Positions 1-7,810 of a stretch of DNA of 62,876 bases are shown here, piece by piece. The position numbers were made by a program, and so were the translations under genes. The notes under the pieces were generated by a model. The model made no database searches. It had not been told where the DNA came from and saw only the letters and a list, made by a program, of their open reading frames with translations. This DNA comes from Hyphomicrobiales bacterium. GTDB taxonomy: Bacteria; Pseudomonadota; Alphaproteobacteria; Rhizobiales; Rhizobiaceae. The stretch is from assembly GCA_017305835.1 (NCBI GenBank), contig JAFKJY010000057.1, forward strand, positions 1 to 62,876, given 5' to 3'. Each line of letters begins with the position of its first letter. Within the stretch, counting starts at the first letter, position 1.

Positions 1-1
1 C

Positions 2-454
2 AAGCCCGATCTGGTCGGGAAGCGCATCGCCGAGGACGGCTGGAGCCTCTATTGCAGCCGCGACTACGCCGCCGCCCACGGCGTGCCGCGCTCGGCCGCC
101 GAACTCGCCGGCCACGCCTTCATCGGCGCGCCCGACGACAGCCCGGATTCGGCGATGCTGCGCTGGGTGCGGGCCAACGTCGCGGAGGAGGCGATCGTGC
201 TGCGCCGCGACAGCATAGAGGGGCTGATCGCCAGCATCTCGAACGCGACAGGCCTGTCGCTGATGTCGGACTTCGTCGCGGCGACCGACCCGAACATGGT
301 GCTCTGCTTCTCGCCGAGCTTCGGCCCGGTCGCGGAGATCTGGCTGCTGACGCACGAGCGGCTGCGCCACGTGCCGCGCGTGCGCGCGCTGATGGACTTC
401 CTCGCCGGCTGGTTCGCCGCCGGCCGCCACATCAGGACGCCCGGCGCCGCCTGA
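2..454 (+). CDS. LysR-family transcriptional regulator, 3' part only
   Basis: The open frame runs in from the left edge with no start, so only about 150 C-terminal residues are present. They read as the effector-binding (periplasmic-binding-protein-like) domain of a LysR-type regulator: a stretch like GWSLYCSRDYAAAHGVP, a central segment with LRRDSIEGLIASISNATGLS (the usual 'G.G...LP' turn, here ending GLSLMSDF), and a C-terminal helix with RVRALMDFLAGWFA, which is typical of the end of LysR proteins. The N-terminal winged helix lies outside the window. It ends one base before the convergent reductase gene, so its own target is probably to the left. The effector cannot be told. The family call is firm, the specific role unknown. 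Confidence 0.8.
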   Translation, partial: KPDLVGKRIAEDGWSLYCSRDYAAAHGVPRSAAELAGHAFIGAPDDSPDSAMLRWVRANVAEEAIVLRRDSIEGLIASISNATGLSLMSDFVAATDPNMVLCFSPSFGPVAEIWLLTHERLRHVPRVRALMDFLAGWFAAGRHIRTPGAA

Positions 455-455
455 G

Positions 456-1556
456 CTATTTCTGCCGGGGATCCTCCAGATGCGCGCCCGGCGCGTCGAG
501 GCGGCCGGCCCGGCGGGCGATCACCGCCTGCGCCAGCGCGCGCGCCGCGTTGCGCACCTCCTCCTGCACCGCCTCGTCGCGGTCCAGCTCCTCGTGGCTC
601 GTCGCATAGGGCTTCCAGTAGCCGATATAGCGGTCGAGCTCGGCATGCGGGCCGGCGGGCACTAGGCGCATGAAGCTCAGCCAGTCGGCGATCGAGCGGC
701 GCACGTTCTCCGCGCCCTCGACGTCGCCATGCACGACGACGGAGAACAGGCGGCCCGCCAGATGGCGGGGATAGTCCCAGCCGTCCAGCTCGACCTTCTT
801 GGCCTCCCCGGCATCCTTGCCGTGGGTGAGCGTCGGGTCGGGATTGCCGCCGTCGGCGCAGACCAGCCGGTCCATCATCAGCTTCACCGGCGACGAGGCC
901 TGGTACCAGTTGACCGGCGAGATCACCATGATGCCGGCCGCCTCGACCCACATCGGGTAGATCTCGTTCATCCAGTCGTGGATCTGGCCGAGCGAGTGGT
1001 TCGGATAGCAGGAGCACGGCCAGTGGCAGAGCGCGGCGGCCGTCGAGAAGCACGCCTTGCAGGGATGGATGGCGCGGCCGTATTCGGAGGCGAGCCGCGA
1101 CAGATCGAGCGTGACGGTCGGCAGGCCGAATTCCGCCTCGATCGCCGCGCGGGCGATCTCGACCAGCCGAAAACTCTTCGACATCTCGCCGGGGCAGGTG
1201 TGCTCGCTGCGCGAGGAGCCGTTGACGAGCAGGATCGACGGCGGCCGCGCCGTGTCCTCGTGGCGGCGCTGGGCTTGAAGGATCGCTTCGCGCGCGGCTA
1301 GCCACTCGACGGACAGCTCGTAATCGGGATCGGCGAAGCCGGGGCCGGCCCGCCGCGTCACCGGGCTCTTGCGCGAATTGGAATAGGCGTCCCAGGCGAT
1401 CGCCGCGATCCTGTCGATCTCGGCCTCTACGGCGCCGAAGGCAGGATCGAGGAAATGCTGGCGGTAGCGGCGCTTGAACTCGGCTTCCGAAAGCCGGGGG
1501 CTCGGCATCCCCTTGCGCGGCGCGGGCGCGTGTCCCGGCGAGGTCGGCTTGCTCAT
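456..1556 (-). CDS. flavodoxin-fold NAD(P)H-dependent oxidoreductase, 366 aa
   Basis: A flavodoxin-like domain starts near residue 107 with the strand ILLV followed by the FMN phosphate loop NGSSRS (about 112-117), as in NADPH-dependent FMN reductases (PF03358). A later segment SPVNWYQASSPVKLMMDRL is the usual 'P.Y......K...DR' flavin-edge motif. In between lies a dense cysteine cluster with pattern C-x2-C-x7-C-x3-C-x-C, which is compatible with a metal or Fe-S site but is not the classic Isf motif. About 100 residues precede the fold. The start ATG at 1556 was chosen because the residues upstream of it (in the longer open frame to 1658) are low-complexity and lie beside the terminator. It is convergent with the LysR gene. 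Substrate unknown. Confidence 0.75.
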   Translation of the reverse strand: MSKPTSPGHAPAPRKGMPSPRLSEAEFKRRYRQHFLDPAFGAVEAEIDRIAAIAWDAYSNSRKSPVTRRAGPGFADPDYELSVEWLAAREAILQAQRRHEDTARPPSILLVNGSSRSEHTCPGEMSKSFRLVEIARAAIEAEFGLPTVTLDLSRLASEYGRAIHPCKACFSTAAALCHWPCSCYPNHSLGQIHDWMNEIYPMWVEAAGIMVISPVNWYQASSPVKLMMDRLVCADGGNPDPTLTHGKDAGEAKKVELDGWDYPRHLAGRLFSVVVHGDVEGAENVRRSIADWLSFMRLVPAGPHAELDRYIGYWKPYATSHEELDRDEAVQEEVRNAARALAQAVIARRAGRLDAPGAHLEDPRQK

Positions 1557-1653
1557 CCTGCTTGCTCCGGTGCTGGCCGGGGAGGAACGCGCGCGCGGGA
1601 GCGGGGTTGCAGCACGCGGCAGGCAGGGAGCCGCGCAGGCTGACGAGACGCCA

Positions 1654-1683
1654 AACAAAAAGCCCGGCGCGGGGCCGGGCTCT
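1654..1683 (-). terminator. rho-independent terminator of the pnt operon
   Basis: Read on the minus strand, a GC-rich stem AGCCCGGC/GCCGGGCT (1661-1681 on the plus strand) is followed directly by TTTTTGTTTGG. It lies about 130 bases downstream of the pntB stop. It also sits about 100 bases upstream of the reductase start at 1556, which therefore needs its own promoter. Confidence 0.85.
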
Positions 1684-1710
1684 TGCGGATGGCTGGAGAA
1701 GCGGAGCCTA

Positions 1711-1759
1711 GAGCATCGGACCGAAAAGTGGATCCGGTTTTCGGATTATTCCGATGCTC
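1711..1759. repeat. nested palindromic intergenic element, copy 1
   Basis: Perfect outer arms GAGCATCGGA (1711-1720) and TCCGATGCTC (1750-1759) enclose perfect inner arms CCGAAAA (1721-1727) and TTTTCGG (1738-1744) around GTGGATCCGG. A second copy with the same core (CGAAAGTGG...CCGGTTTCGG) is at 50964-51008. Elements of this form are frequent between genes in rhizobial genomes. Here it lies just downstream of pntB and before the terminator. Confidence 0.75.
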
Positions 1760-1809
1760 AATCAAAGCGCCAGATCGTCCTTTGTGCGTCCTGCAGGACG
1801 CACGGCGAT

Positions 1810-3210
1810 CTAGTGGTCCATCGCCTTGACGATCTCCTCGGTCATCTTCTTGGCGTCGCCGAGCAGCATCATCGTGCCGTCCTTGTAGAACAGCGTGTTG
1901 TCGATGCCGGCATAGCCGGAGCCGAGCGAGCGCTTGACGAACAGGCAGGTGCGCGCCTTGTCGACGTCGAGGATCGGCATGCCGTAGATCGGCGAGGACT
2001 TGTCGTCGCGCGCGGCCGGGTTGGTCACGTCGTTGGCGCCGATGACGTAGGCGACGTCGGCCTGCGCGAACTCGGAGTTGATGTCCTCCAGCTCGAACAC
2101 CTCGTCGTAGGGCACGTTGGCCTCGGCCAGCAGCACGTTCATGTGGCCGGGCATGCGGCCCGCCACCGGATGGATCGCGTACTTCACCTCGACGCCGTTG
2201 GCCTTGAGCTTGTCGGCCATCTCGCGCAGCGCGTGCTGGGCCTGCGCCACCGCCATGCCGTAGCCCGGCACGATGATGACCTTCTGCGCGTTCATCATCA
2301 GGTAGGCCGCGTCGTCGGCCGAGCCCTGCTTGACCGTGCGCTGCACGCCGTCGTCGGCGCTCGCGGCCGCCGTCTCGCCGCCGAAGCCGCCGAGGATGAC
2401 GGAGATGAAGGAGCGGTTCATGCCCTTGCACATGATGTAGGACAGGATCGCGCCCGAGGAGCCGACCAGCGCGCCGGTGATGATCAGCGCGAGGTTGCCC
2501 AGCGTGAAGCCGAGCGCGGCCGCCGCCCAGCCCGAATAGGAGTTGAGCATCGAGATGACGACCGGCATGTCGGCGCCGCCGATCGGCACGATGAGCAGCA
2601 CGCCGAGCACCAGCGACAGCGCCACGATCAGCCAGAACACCAGCGGGCTCTGGCCGGTGACCAGGAGCACGATCAGCACCACCAGCGCGACGCCGAGCAC
2701 GATGTTGATCAAGTGGCGCGCCGGCAGCATGATCGGCTTGCCCGACATGTTGCCGTTGAGCTTGAGGAAGGCGATGACCGAGCCGGTGAAGGTGATGGCG
2801 CCGATGGCGACGCCGAGGCTCATCTCGACCAGCGCCTGGCCGTGCAGGTGGCCGACGGTGCCGATGCCGAAGCTCTCCGGCGCGTAGAAGGCGCCGGCCG
2901 CCACCATGACGGCGGCGAGGCCGACGAGGCTGTGGAAGGCGGCGACGAGCTGCGGCATCGCCGTCATGGCGATGCGCCGCGCCACCACGGCGCCGATGCC
3001 GCCGCCGATGACCAGACCGACGACGATCAGGCCGAGCCCGCCGGCGCTCGGCCGCGCCAGAAGCAGCGTGGTGACGATGGCGATCGCCATGCCGACCATG
3101 CCGTAGATGTTGCCCTGCCGGCTGGTGGTCGGGTGCGACAGGCCCCGCAGCGCCAGGATGAACAGGATGCCCGAGACGAGATAGAGGAAGGAGGCGACGT
3201 TCGCGCTCAT
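1810..3210 (-). CDS. pntB: NAD(P) transhydrogenase subunit beta
   Basis: 466 residues, the usual length of PntB. The N-terminal half is a run of membrane helices (start MSANVASFLYLVSGILFILALRGLSHP is typical), the C-terminal third (from about residue 290) is the NADP(H)-binding domain III with VPGYGMAVAQAQ, HPVAGRMPGHMNVLLAEA and YVIGANDVTNPAAR. With PntAA and PntAB it forms the proton-translocating inner-membrane transhydrogenase that reduces NADP+ with NADH at the expense of proton-motive force. It is last in the operon pntAA-pntAB-pntB, 10 bases after pntAB, and is followed by the palindrome at 1711 and the terminator near 1660. Confidence 0.97.
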   Translation of the reverse strand: MSANVASFLYLVSGILFILALRGLSHPTTSRQGNIYGMVGMAIAIVTTLLLARPSAGGLGLIVVGLVIGGGIGAVVARRIAMTAMPQLVAAFHSLVGLAAVMVAAGAFYAPESFGIGTVGHLHGQALVEMSLGVAIGAITFTGSVIAFLKLNGNMSGKPIMLPARHLINIVLGVALVVLIVLLVTGQSPLVFWLIVALSLVLGVLLIVPIGGADMPVVISMLNSYSGWAAAALGFTLGNLALIITGALVGSSGAILSYIMCKGMNRSFISVILGGFGGETAAASADDGVQRTVKQGSADDAAYLMMNAQKVIIVPGYGMAVAQAQHALREMADKLKANGVEVKYAIHPVAGRMPGHMNVLLAEANVPYDEVFELEDINSEFAQADVAYVIGANDVTNPAARDDKSSPIYGMPILDVDKARTCLFVKRSLGSGYAGIDNTLFYKDGTMMLLGDAKKMTEEIVKAMDH

Positions 3211-3220
3211 CTGGCTGGCC

Positions 3221-3601
3221 TCACTTCTCTTTCTTCTTGTACATCGCCAGCATGCGCTGGGTGACGAGGAAGCCGCCGAAGATGTTGACCGAGGCCAGCA
3301 CCAGCCCGACGAAGCCGAAGCCGGTGGCGAGCCCCGAAGCCGAGATGCCCACCGCCAGCAGCGCGCCGACCACGATCACCGAGGAGATCGCGTTGGTGAC
3401 CGACATCAGCGGCGTATGCAGCGCCGGCGTCACCGACCAGACCACGTAGTAGCCGACGAAGATCGCCAGCACGAAGATGGCGAGGCGGAAGACGAACGGG
3501 TCGACGACACCGCCGGTCGCCGCATGCGCGGCGGCGGCGAGCGCATCGGCCGCCGGATCGAGTTGTCCGGGCGCCTGTGCCATGACGGACTTTTCCATCA
3601 T
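3221..3601 (-). CDS. pntAB: NAD(P) transhydrogenase subunit alpha 2 (membrane part)
   Basis: Short subunit (126 residues) with three membrane helices: [20 protein letters not shown], the pair around [16 protein letters not shown] and [24 protein letters not shown], ending MYKKKEK. This is the split alpha subunit found in alphaproteobacteria, where E. coli has one fused PntA. The first ATG overlaps the pntAA stop (ATGA). A second in-frame ATG six codons on (MAQAPGQ) is an equally possible start. It carries part of the proton channel together with PntB. Confidence 0.95.
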   Translation of the reverse strand: MMEKSVMAQAPGQLDPAADALAAAAHAATGGVVDPFVFRLAIFVLAIFVGYYVVWSVTPALHTPLMSVTNAISSVIVVGALLAVGISASGLATGFGFVGLVLASVNIFGGFLVTQRMLAMYKKKEK

Positions 3602-4941
3602 GCCCCTCCCTTCGGCTTGCGCGTCGACTTCGCCGCAGGCTTGGCGGCCGTCTTCTCAGACTTGGCCGGCTTGGCGGCGGCGGCTTTCGCCGGTTTCGCG
3701 GCAGCGGCCGGCTTCGGCTTCGCCGCGGCCCTGGCGCGCGGCGCCTTCGGCGCGGCGGCTTCCGGCTTCGCGGCTTCGGCGGGGGCCGTCGCGGCAGGCG
3801 CGGCCGCCTTCGGCGCGAAGGCCGGATGGACGACCTTGCCGTCCTGCGTCAGCATGGTGGCCTTGACGAGCTCGTCGTCGGCCTTGACCGCGAGCTGCCC
3901 GGCGGCCTTGTCGACCAGCGTCTCGAGGAAGGCGTAGAGGTTGCGCGCGTAGAGCAGCGAGGCAGACGCCGCGATGCGGCCCGGCATGTTGAGATGGCCG
4001 ACGATCTTGACGTCGTTGGCCGTGGTCACGACCTTGCCGGCGACGGCGCCCTCGACATTGCCGCCGCGCTCGACCGCGAGGTCGACGATCACCGAGCCCG
4101 GCTTCATCGCGGCGACGACGGCCGCCGAGATCAGCTTCGGCGCCGGCCGGCCGGGGATCAGCGCGGTGGTGATGACGATGTCCTGCTTGGCGACGTGCTC
4201 GGCCGTCAGCGCGGCCTGCTTCGCCTGGTATTCCTTGGACATCTCCTTGGCGTAGCCGCCGGCCGTCTCGGCCGCCTTGAACTCCTCGTCCTCGACGGCG
4301 ATGAACTTCGCGCCGAGCGAGGCGACCTGCTCCTTGGCCGCGGGGCGCACGTCGGTCGCCGTCACCACGGCGCCGAGGCGGCGCGCGGTGGCGATGGCCT
4401 GCAGGCCGGCGACGCCCGCGCCCATGACGAACACCTTGGCCGCCGGCACCGTGCCCGCCGCCGTCATCATCATCGGCAGCGCGCGGTCGTATTCGGCGGC
4501 CGCGTCGATCACCGCCTGGTAGCCGGCGAGGTTGGCCTGCGAGGACAGCACGTCCATGACCTGCGCGCGGGTGATGCGCGGCATGAACTCCATGGCGAAG
4601 GCGGTGATGCCGGCCTTCGCCATCGCGGCCACCGCCGCGTCGTTGCCGTAGGGATCCATGGTGGCCAGCACCACGGCGCCCTTCTTGAAGCCCTTGAGCT
4701 CGGCGTCGCTCGGCCGGCGCACCTTGAGCACCACGTCGGCCTTTGCCGCATCGGCCGCCTTGCCGATCTTCGCGCCGGCCTTGGCGTAGTCCTCGTCGGT
4801 GATGCGCGAGGCCCGCCCGGCACCCGCCTCGACGATCACGTCGAAGCCGAGCGCGGCGATGCGCTTGACGGTGTCCGGCGAGCCCGCGACCCGCGTCTCG
4901 CCGCCTTCCGTCTCGCGCGGAACAAAGACGATCTGTGCCAC
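3598..4941 (-). CDS. pntAA: NAD(P) transhydrogenase subunit alpha 1, with Ala/Lys/Pro-rich tail
   Basis: Residues 1-377 match the soluble NAD(H)-binding domain I of transhydrogenase: start [20 protein letters not shown], the segment [20 protein letters not shown] (dinucleotide fold, GAGVAG at 174-179), TATDVRP, and the signature [12 protein letters not shown] and [13 protein letters not shown] near the end. It oxidises NADH and passes hydride to PntB. The split subunit in related bacteria is about 375-385 residues. Here residues 378-447 add a tail of roughly 70 residues made almost only of A, K, P, E and T ([17 protein letters not shown] and similar), resembling a histone-H1 tail. The tail is encoded in the same reading frame right up to the pntAB start. 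First gene of the operon. Confidence 0.96.
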   Translation of the reverse strand: MAQIVFVPRETEGGETRVAGSPDTVKRIAALGFDVIVEAGAGRASRITDEDYAKAGAKIGKAADAAKADVVLKVRRPSDAELKGFKKGAVVLATMDPYGNDAAVAAMAKAGITAFAMEFMPRITRAQVMDVLSSQANLAGYQAVIDAAAEYDRALPMMMTAAGTVPAAKVFVMGAGVAGLQAIATARRLGAVVTATDVRPAAKEQVASLGAKFIAVEDEEFKAAETAGGYAKEMSKEYQAKQAALTAEHVAKQDIVITTALIPGRPAPKLISAAVVAAMKPGSVIVDLAVERGGNVEGAVAGKVVTTANDVKIVGHLNMPGRIAASASLLYARNLYAFLETLVDKAAGQLAVKADDELVKATMLTQDGKVVHPAFAPKAAAPAATAPAEAAKPEAAAPKAPRARAAAKPKPAAAAKPAKAAAAKPAKSEKTAAKPAAKSTRKPKGGA

Positions 4942-5018
4942 CCTGTCTCCCCCCTGGTCGGGCGTTCGGGATCCGGTCCCCCGGCGAATGCCGCGCGGGC
5001 GCTAGCCCCGGCCGTTCC

Positions 5019-5246
5019 TCAGCGCAGCAGGAAGCCGCCGACGACGATGATGAGGATGAACAGCACCGTGGCCGAGAAGAAGCCGGCGGTGGTGAAGAAG
5101 CCGAACGCCATCGCGATCATCAGGGCCGCGCAGACCAGCACGCCCCATTTCGCCAGCGCGAGGAACAGCGAGTACGTCTTCTCGTGCTCCGGATAGTCCA
5201 TTTCGGCGCCCATCTCGACCGGGCCAGCCGGCATGTGTTCGGCCAT
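5019..5246 (-). CDS. aa3-type cytochrome c oxidase subunit IV
   Basis: A 75-residue protein with a short soluble head (MAEHMPAGPVEMGAEMDYPEHEKTY, the 'MDY.EH..TY..F' block is characteristic) and two hydrophobic stretches (WGVLVCAALMIAMAFGFF and FSATVLFILIIVVGGFLL). This is the small bacterial aa3 oxidase subunit IV family (PF07835), an inner-membrane accessory of cytochrome oxidase whose role is poorly known. The start at 5246 has AAGGGGTG about 8 bases upstream. A much longer open frame in the same phase continues upstream but is a shadow of livF. It lies between livF and pntAA. Confidence 0.9.
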   Translation of the reverse strand: MAEHMPAGPVEMGAEMDYPEHEKTYSLFLALAKWGVLVCAALMIAMAFGFFTTAGFFSATVLFILIIVVGGFLLR

Positions 5247-5383
5247 CGTGATCACCCCTTGGAATGCTCCTGCGCGCTGATAGCGAAAAGCTCGGGCAAG
5301 GGCAATGGCGGGTTTTGTCGCGCCGGCGCTTCTCCGGCGTCTTTCGTCGTCTGGCCTAAATCCGCCGGCGCGGCGGCCGCGCG

Positions 5384-6223
5384 TCAGCTCAGCCAGCGCT
5401 TGCGGCGCTTGTAGTGCTTGACGTCGCGGAACGACTTGCGGCCCTCGCCGCCGACGCCGAGGTAGAACTCCTTGACGTCCTCGTTCTCGCGCAGCGCCGA
5501 AGCCTCCCCGTCGAGCACGACGCGGCCCGATTCCAGGATGTAGCCGTATCTGGCGTAGCGCAGCGCCACGTTGGTGTTCTGCTCGGCGAGCAGGAAGGAC
5601 ACGCCCTGCTCCTCGTTGAGCTTCTTGACGATCTCGAAGATCTCCTCGACGAGCTGCGGCGCCAGCCCCATCGACGGCTCGTCGAGCAGGATCATCTTGG
5701 GCCGGCTCATCAGCGCGCGGCCGATCGCCGTCATCTGCTGCTCGCCGCCCGACGTGTAGCCGGCCTGGCTGCCGCGCCGCTCGCGCAGGCGCGGGAAATA
5801 GGAGTAGACCATCTCGAGGTCGGCGCGGATCGCGGCCTTGGCGTCGCGGCGCGTGAAGGCGCCCGACAGGAGGTTGTCCTCGACCGTCAGGTGGCCGAAG
5901 CAGTGGCGCCCCTCCATCACCTGGATGCAGCCGCGCCGCACCAGCTCGTTGGGCGACAGCGCCTCGACGCGCTCGCCCTCGAACATGATGCTGCCCTTGG
6001 TGACCTCGCCGCGCTCGGCGCGCAGCAGGTTGGAGATCGCCTTGAGCGTCGTCGTCTTGCCGGCGCCGTTGGCGCCCAGCAGCGCCACGATGCCGCCGCG
6101 CGGCACGGCCAGCGACACGCCCTTCAGCACGAGGATCACGTGGTCGTAGATCACCTCGATGTTGTTGACAGCCAGGATGGCGTCGGCGGGCTGCGGAGCG
6201 GGAGTTGCGGCGGGAGCGGTCAT
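5384..6223 (-). CDS. livF: branched-chain-type ABC transporter ATP-binding protein LivF
   Basis: 279 residues with an ABC ATPase fold: Walker A GANGAGKTT, signature TSGGEQQM, Walker B MILLDEPSMGL, and the LivF-type stretch SFLLAEQNTNVALRYARYGYILESGRVVLDG. It energises import by LivH/LivM together with LivG. The start at 6223 was chosen over an in-frame ATG at 6319 because the extra 32 residues are arginine-rich repeat translation, and AAGG precedes 6223 at a proper distance. The C-terminus is extended by about 40 residues past the usual end (YLGVGGEGRKSFRDVKHYKRRKRWLS), as often in this group. Last gene of the uptake operon, separated from livK by a repeat-bearing gap. Confidence 0.93.
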   Translation of the reverse strand: MTAPAATPAPQPADAILAVNNIEVIYDHVILVLKGVSLAVPRGGIVALLGANGAGKTTTLKAISNLLRAERGEVTKGSIMFEGERVEALSPNELVRRGCIQVMEGRHCFGHLTVEDNLLSGAFTRRDAKAAIRADLEMVYSYFPRLRERRGSQAGYTSGGEQQMTAIGRALMSRPKMILLDEPSMGLAPQLVEEIFEIVKKLNEEQGVSFLLAEQNTNVALRYARYGYILESGRVVLDGEASALRENEDVKEFYLGVGGEGRKSFRDVKHYKRRKRWLS

Positions 6224-6255
6224 CGGCCTTGCTCGTCGGTGTCGTCGCGTCTGTC

Positions 6256-6390
6256 GTGCCTTCCCCCCGCGGACGGGGAGAAGGCACCCGGAAGGCCGTG
6301 AGGGACGGCGCCTCCGCAAGCTGGCGGGCGTTGCGCCGGCCCGGGCCCCTCACCCGTCGGCCGGCGCCCTCCCCGCGGACGGGGAGGAGA
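6256..6390. repeat. paired GC-rich palindromic repeats between livK and livF
   Basis: Two hairpins bracket the gap: GTGCCTT/AAGGCAC arms (6256-6262 and 6281-6287) around CCCCGCGGACGGGG, and CCTCCCC/GGGGAGG (6368-6374 and 6381-6387) with the same GCGGAC loop. Between them is a CCTCACCCGTCGGCC stretch. Related elements occur at 29369, 35002, 46244 (inside uvrB) and 62788. Confidence 0.65.
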
Positions 6391-6401
6391 CCCCGCGAAG
6401 G

Positions 6402-7718
6402 CTACATCTTGCACTCGCTGGCCGGCCACGGCTGGTTGGCCGCGGCATAGTCCTTGGCGGCCTTCTCGACGAGGCCGTCGATCTCGCCGCGGTCGGCCTG
6501 CAGCAGGTCGGACGACTTCTCGAACTTGGTGCCGTTCCACTGCAGCATCCACGCGCCGGAATGGCCGGTGTGGTCGGCGCAGGTGGTCGCGAAGGGCGGC
6601 AGCATGCCCTCGGCGCCGAGCGCCTTGAGGCGGGCGTCGTCGAGCTTCATGTTCTCGAGGCCCCAGCGGAGCTGGTCGGCGCTCACCACCTTGGTGTTGA
6701 AGTGGTCCTGCGCCACCCTCAGGCCCTCGACGAGGATCATCGAAATCATCGCGCCGCGCTGGTAGAATACCGAGTCGAACTCACCCTCGGCCTGGTTGAT
6801 CAGCGACTGGCCGGCGTCGACGACGTACTTCTTGATGTCCTTCATCACCGGCGCTTCGGAGTTCGGGTAGCTCCAGGAGATCGAGCGGTAGCCCTTGCCC
6901 TGGTCGCCGACGAGCTTGAGGTCGCCGTCGAAGCCCGACCACCAGATGCCGACGAACTGGTCCATCGGGTACTTGGTCTTGACGGCCTCGGTGATGGCGC
7001 CGGCGTTCATCGCGCCCCAGCCCCACATCAGCACGAAGTCGGGCTTCTCGCGGCGGATCTGCAGCCACTGGGCCGACTGGTTCTGCATCTCCTTCACGCC
7101 GACCGGGATCGGCACGACGGTGAAGCCGTGCTTCTGGCCGAGGTTCTCCAGCAGCGGGATCGGCTCCTTGCCGTAGGGCGCGTCGAGGTGCAGCAGCACG
7201 ATCTTCTTGCCCTTGAGGCTGTCGAGGTTGCCGCCCGAGATGTTCTTCAGGATCATGTCGGCGCCGTCCCAGTAGGAGGCCGGCGGGTTGTAGGCCCACT
7301 GGAAGGTCTTGCCGTCCTGCATGGCCGAGAAGCCGTAGCCGGGCGCCAGCAGCGGGATCTTGTCGACGTTGGTCTTGGGCAGCACCTGCAGCGTGATGCC
7401 GGTCGACCACGGCTGGGTGACGGCGCTCGACGACTTCAGCTTCTCGTAGCACTCGACGCCCTTGGCCGTGTCGTAGCCCGTCTCGCACTCCTGGTAGTCG
7501 AGCTTGACGCCGTTGAGGCCGCCGTCGCGGGCGTTGATCATGGCGATGTAGTCGCGCTGGCCGTTCATCAGCGGGATGCCGGTCGCCGCGAACGGGCCGG
7601 TCCGGTAGGACAGGTTCGGCAGGACGACGCTGTCTTCGGCCTGCGCCGCGCCCGGCAGGGCCAGCGGCGCTGCGGCGAGCACCGCCGAGAGAAGGGTTGC
7701 CTTGTACAATGCTCTCAT
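6402..7718 (-). CDS. livK: branched-chain-type ABC transporter substrate-binding protein
   Basis: 438 residues. The start at 7718 has an excellent ribosome site (GGAGGAAGCGAA before ATG) and gives a clean Sec signal peptide, LLSAVLAAAPLALPGAAQAED, cleaved after about residue 28. The mature part is a type I periplasmic binding fold of the LivJ/LivK class (PF13458-like): SYRTGPFAATGIPLMNGQRDY near the N-terminus and ECETGYDTAKGVECYEKL. This subgroup is usually found beside acyl-CoA ligases rather than in true leucine uptake systems, so the ligand may be an organic acid; that is inference. It captures substrate in the periplasm for LivH/LivM. Gene symbol is by position in the operon. Confidence 0.9.
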   Translation of the reverse strand: MRALYKATLLSAVLAAAPLALPGAAQAEDSVVLPNLSYRTGPFAATGIPLMNGQRDYIAMINARDGGLNGVKLDYQECETGYDTAKGVECYEKLKSSSAVTQPWSTGITLQVLPKTNVDKIPLLAPGYGFSAMQDGKTFQWAYNPPASYWDGADMILKNISGGNLDSLKGKKIVLLHLDAPYGKEPIPLLENLGQKHGFTVVPIPVGVKEMQNQSAQWLQIRREKPDFVLMWGWGAMNAGAITEAVKTKYPMDQFVGIWWSGFDGDLKLVGDQGKGYRSISWSYPNSEAPVMKDIKKYVVDAGQSLINQAEGEFDSVFYQRGAMISMILVEGLRVAQDHFNTKVVSADQLRWGLENMKLDDARLKALGAEGMLPPFATTCADHTGHSGAWMLQWNGTKFEKSSDLLQADRGEIDGLVEKAAKDYAAANQPWPASECKM

Positions 7719-7810
7719 TTCGCTTCCTCCACTTGTCCGTTTCTCCAGTTCGGATCGGGCGAACCAACCCCGGTCTTCGCGGCGCGCTCGCGCGCGCCGA
7801 AGCTTCCTCG

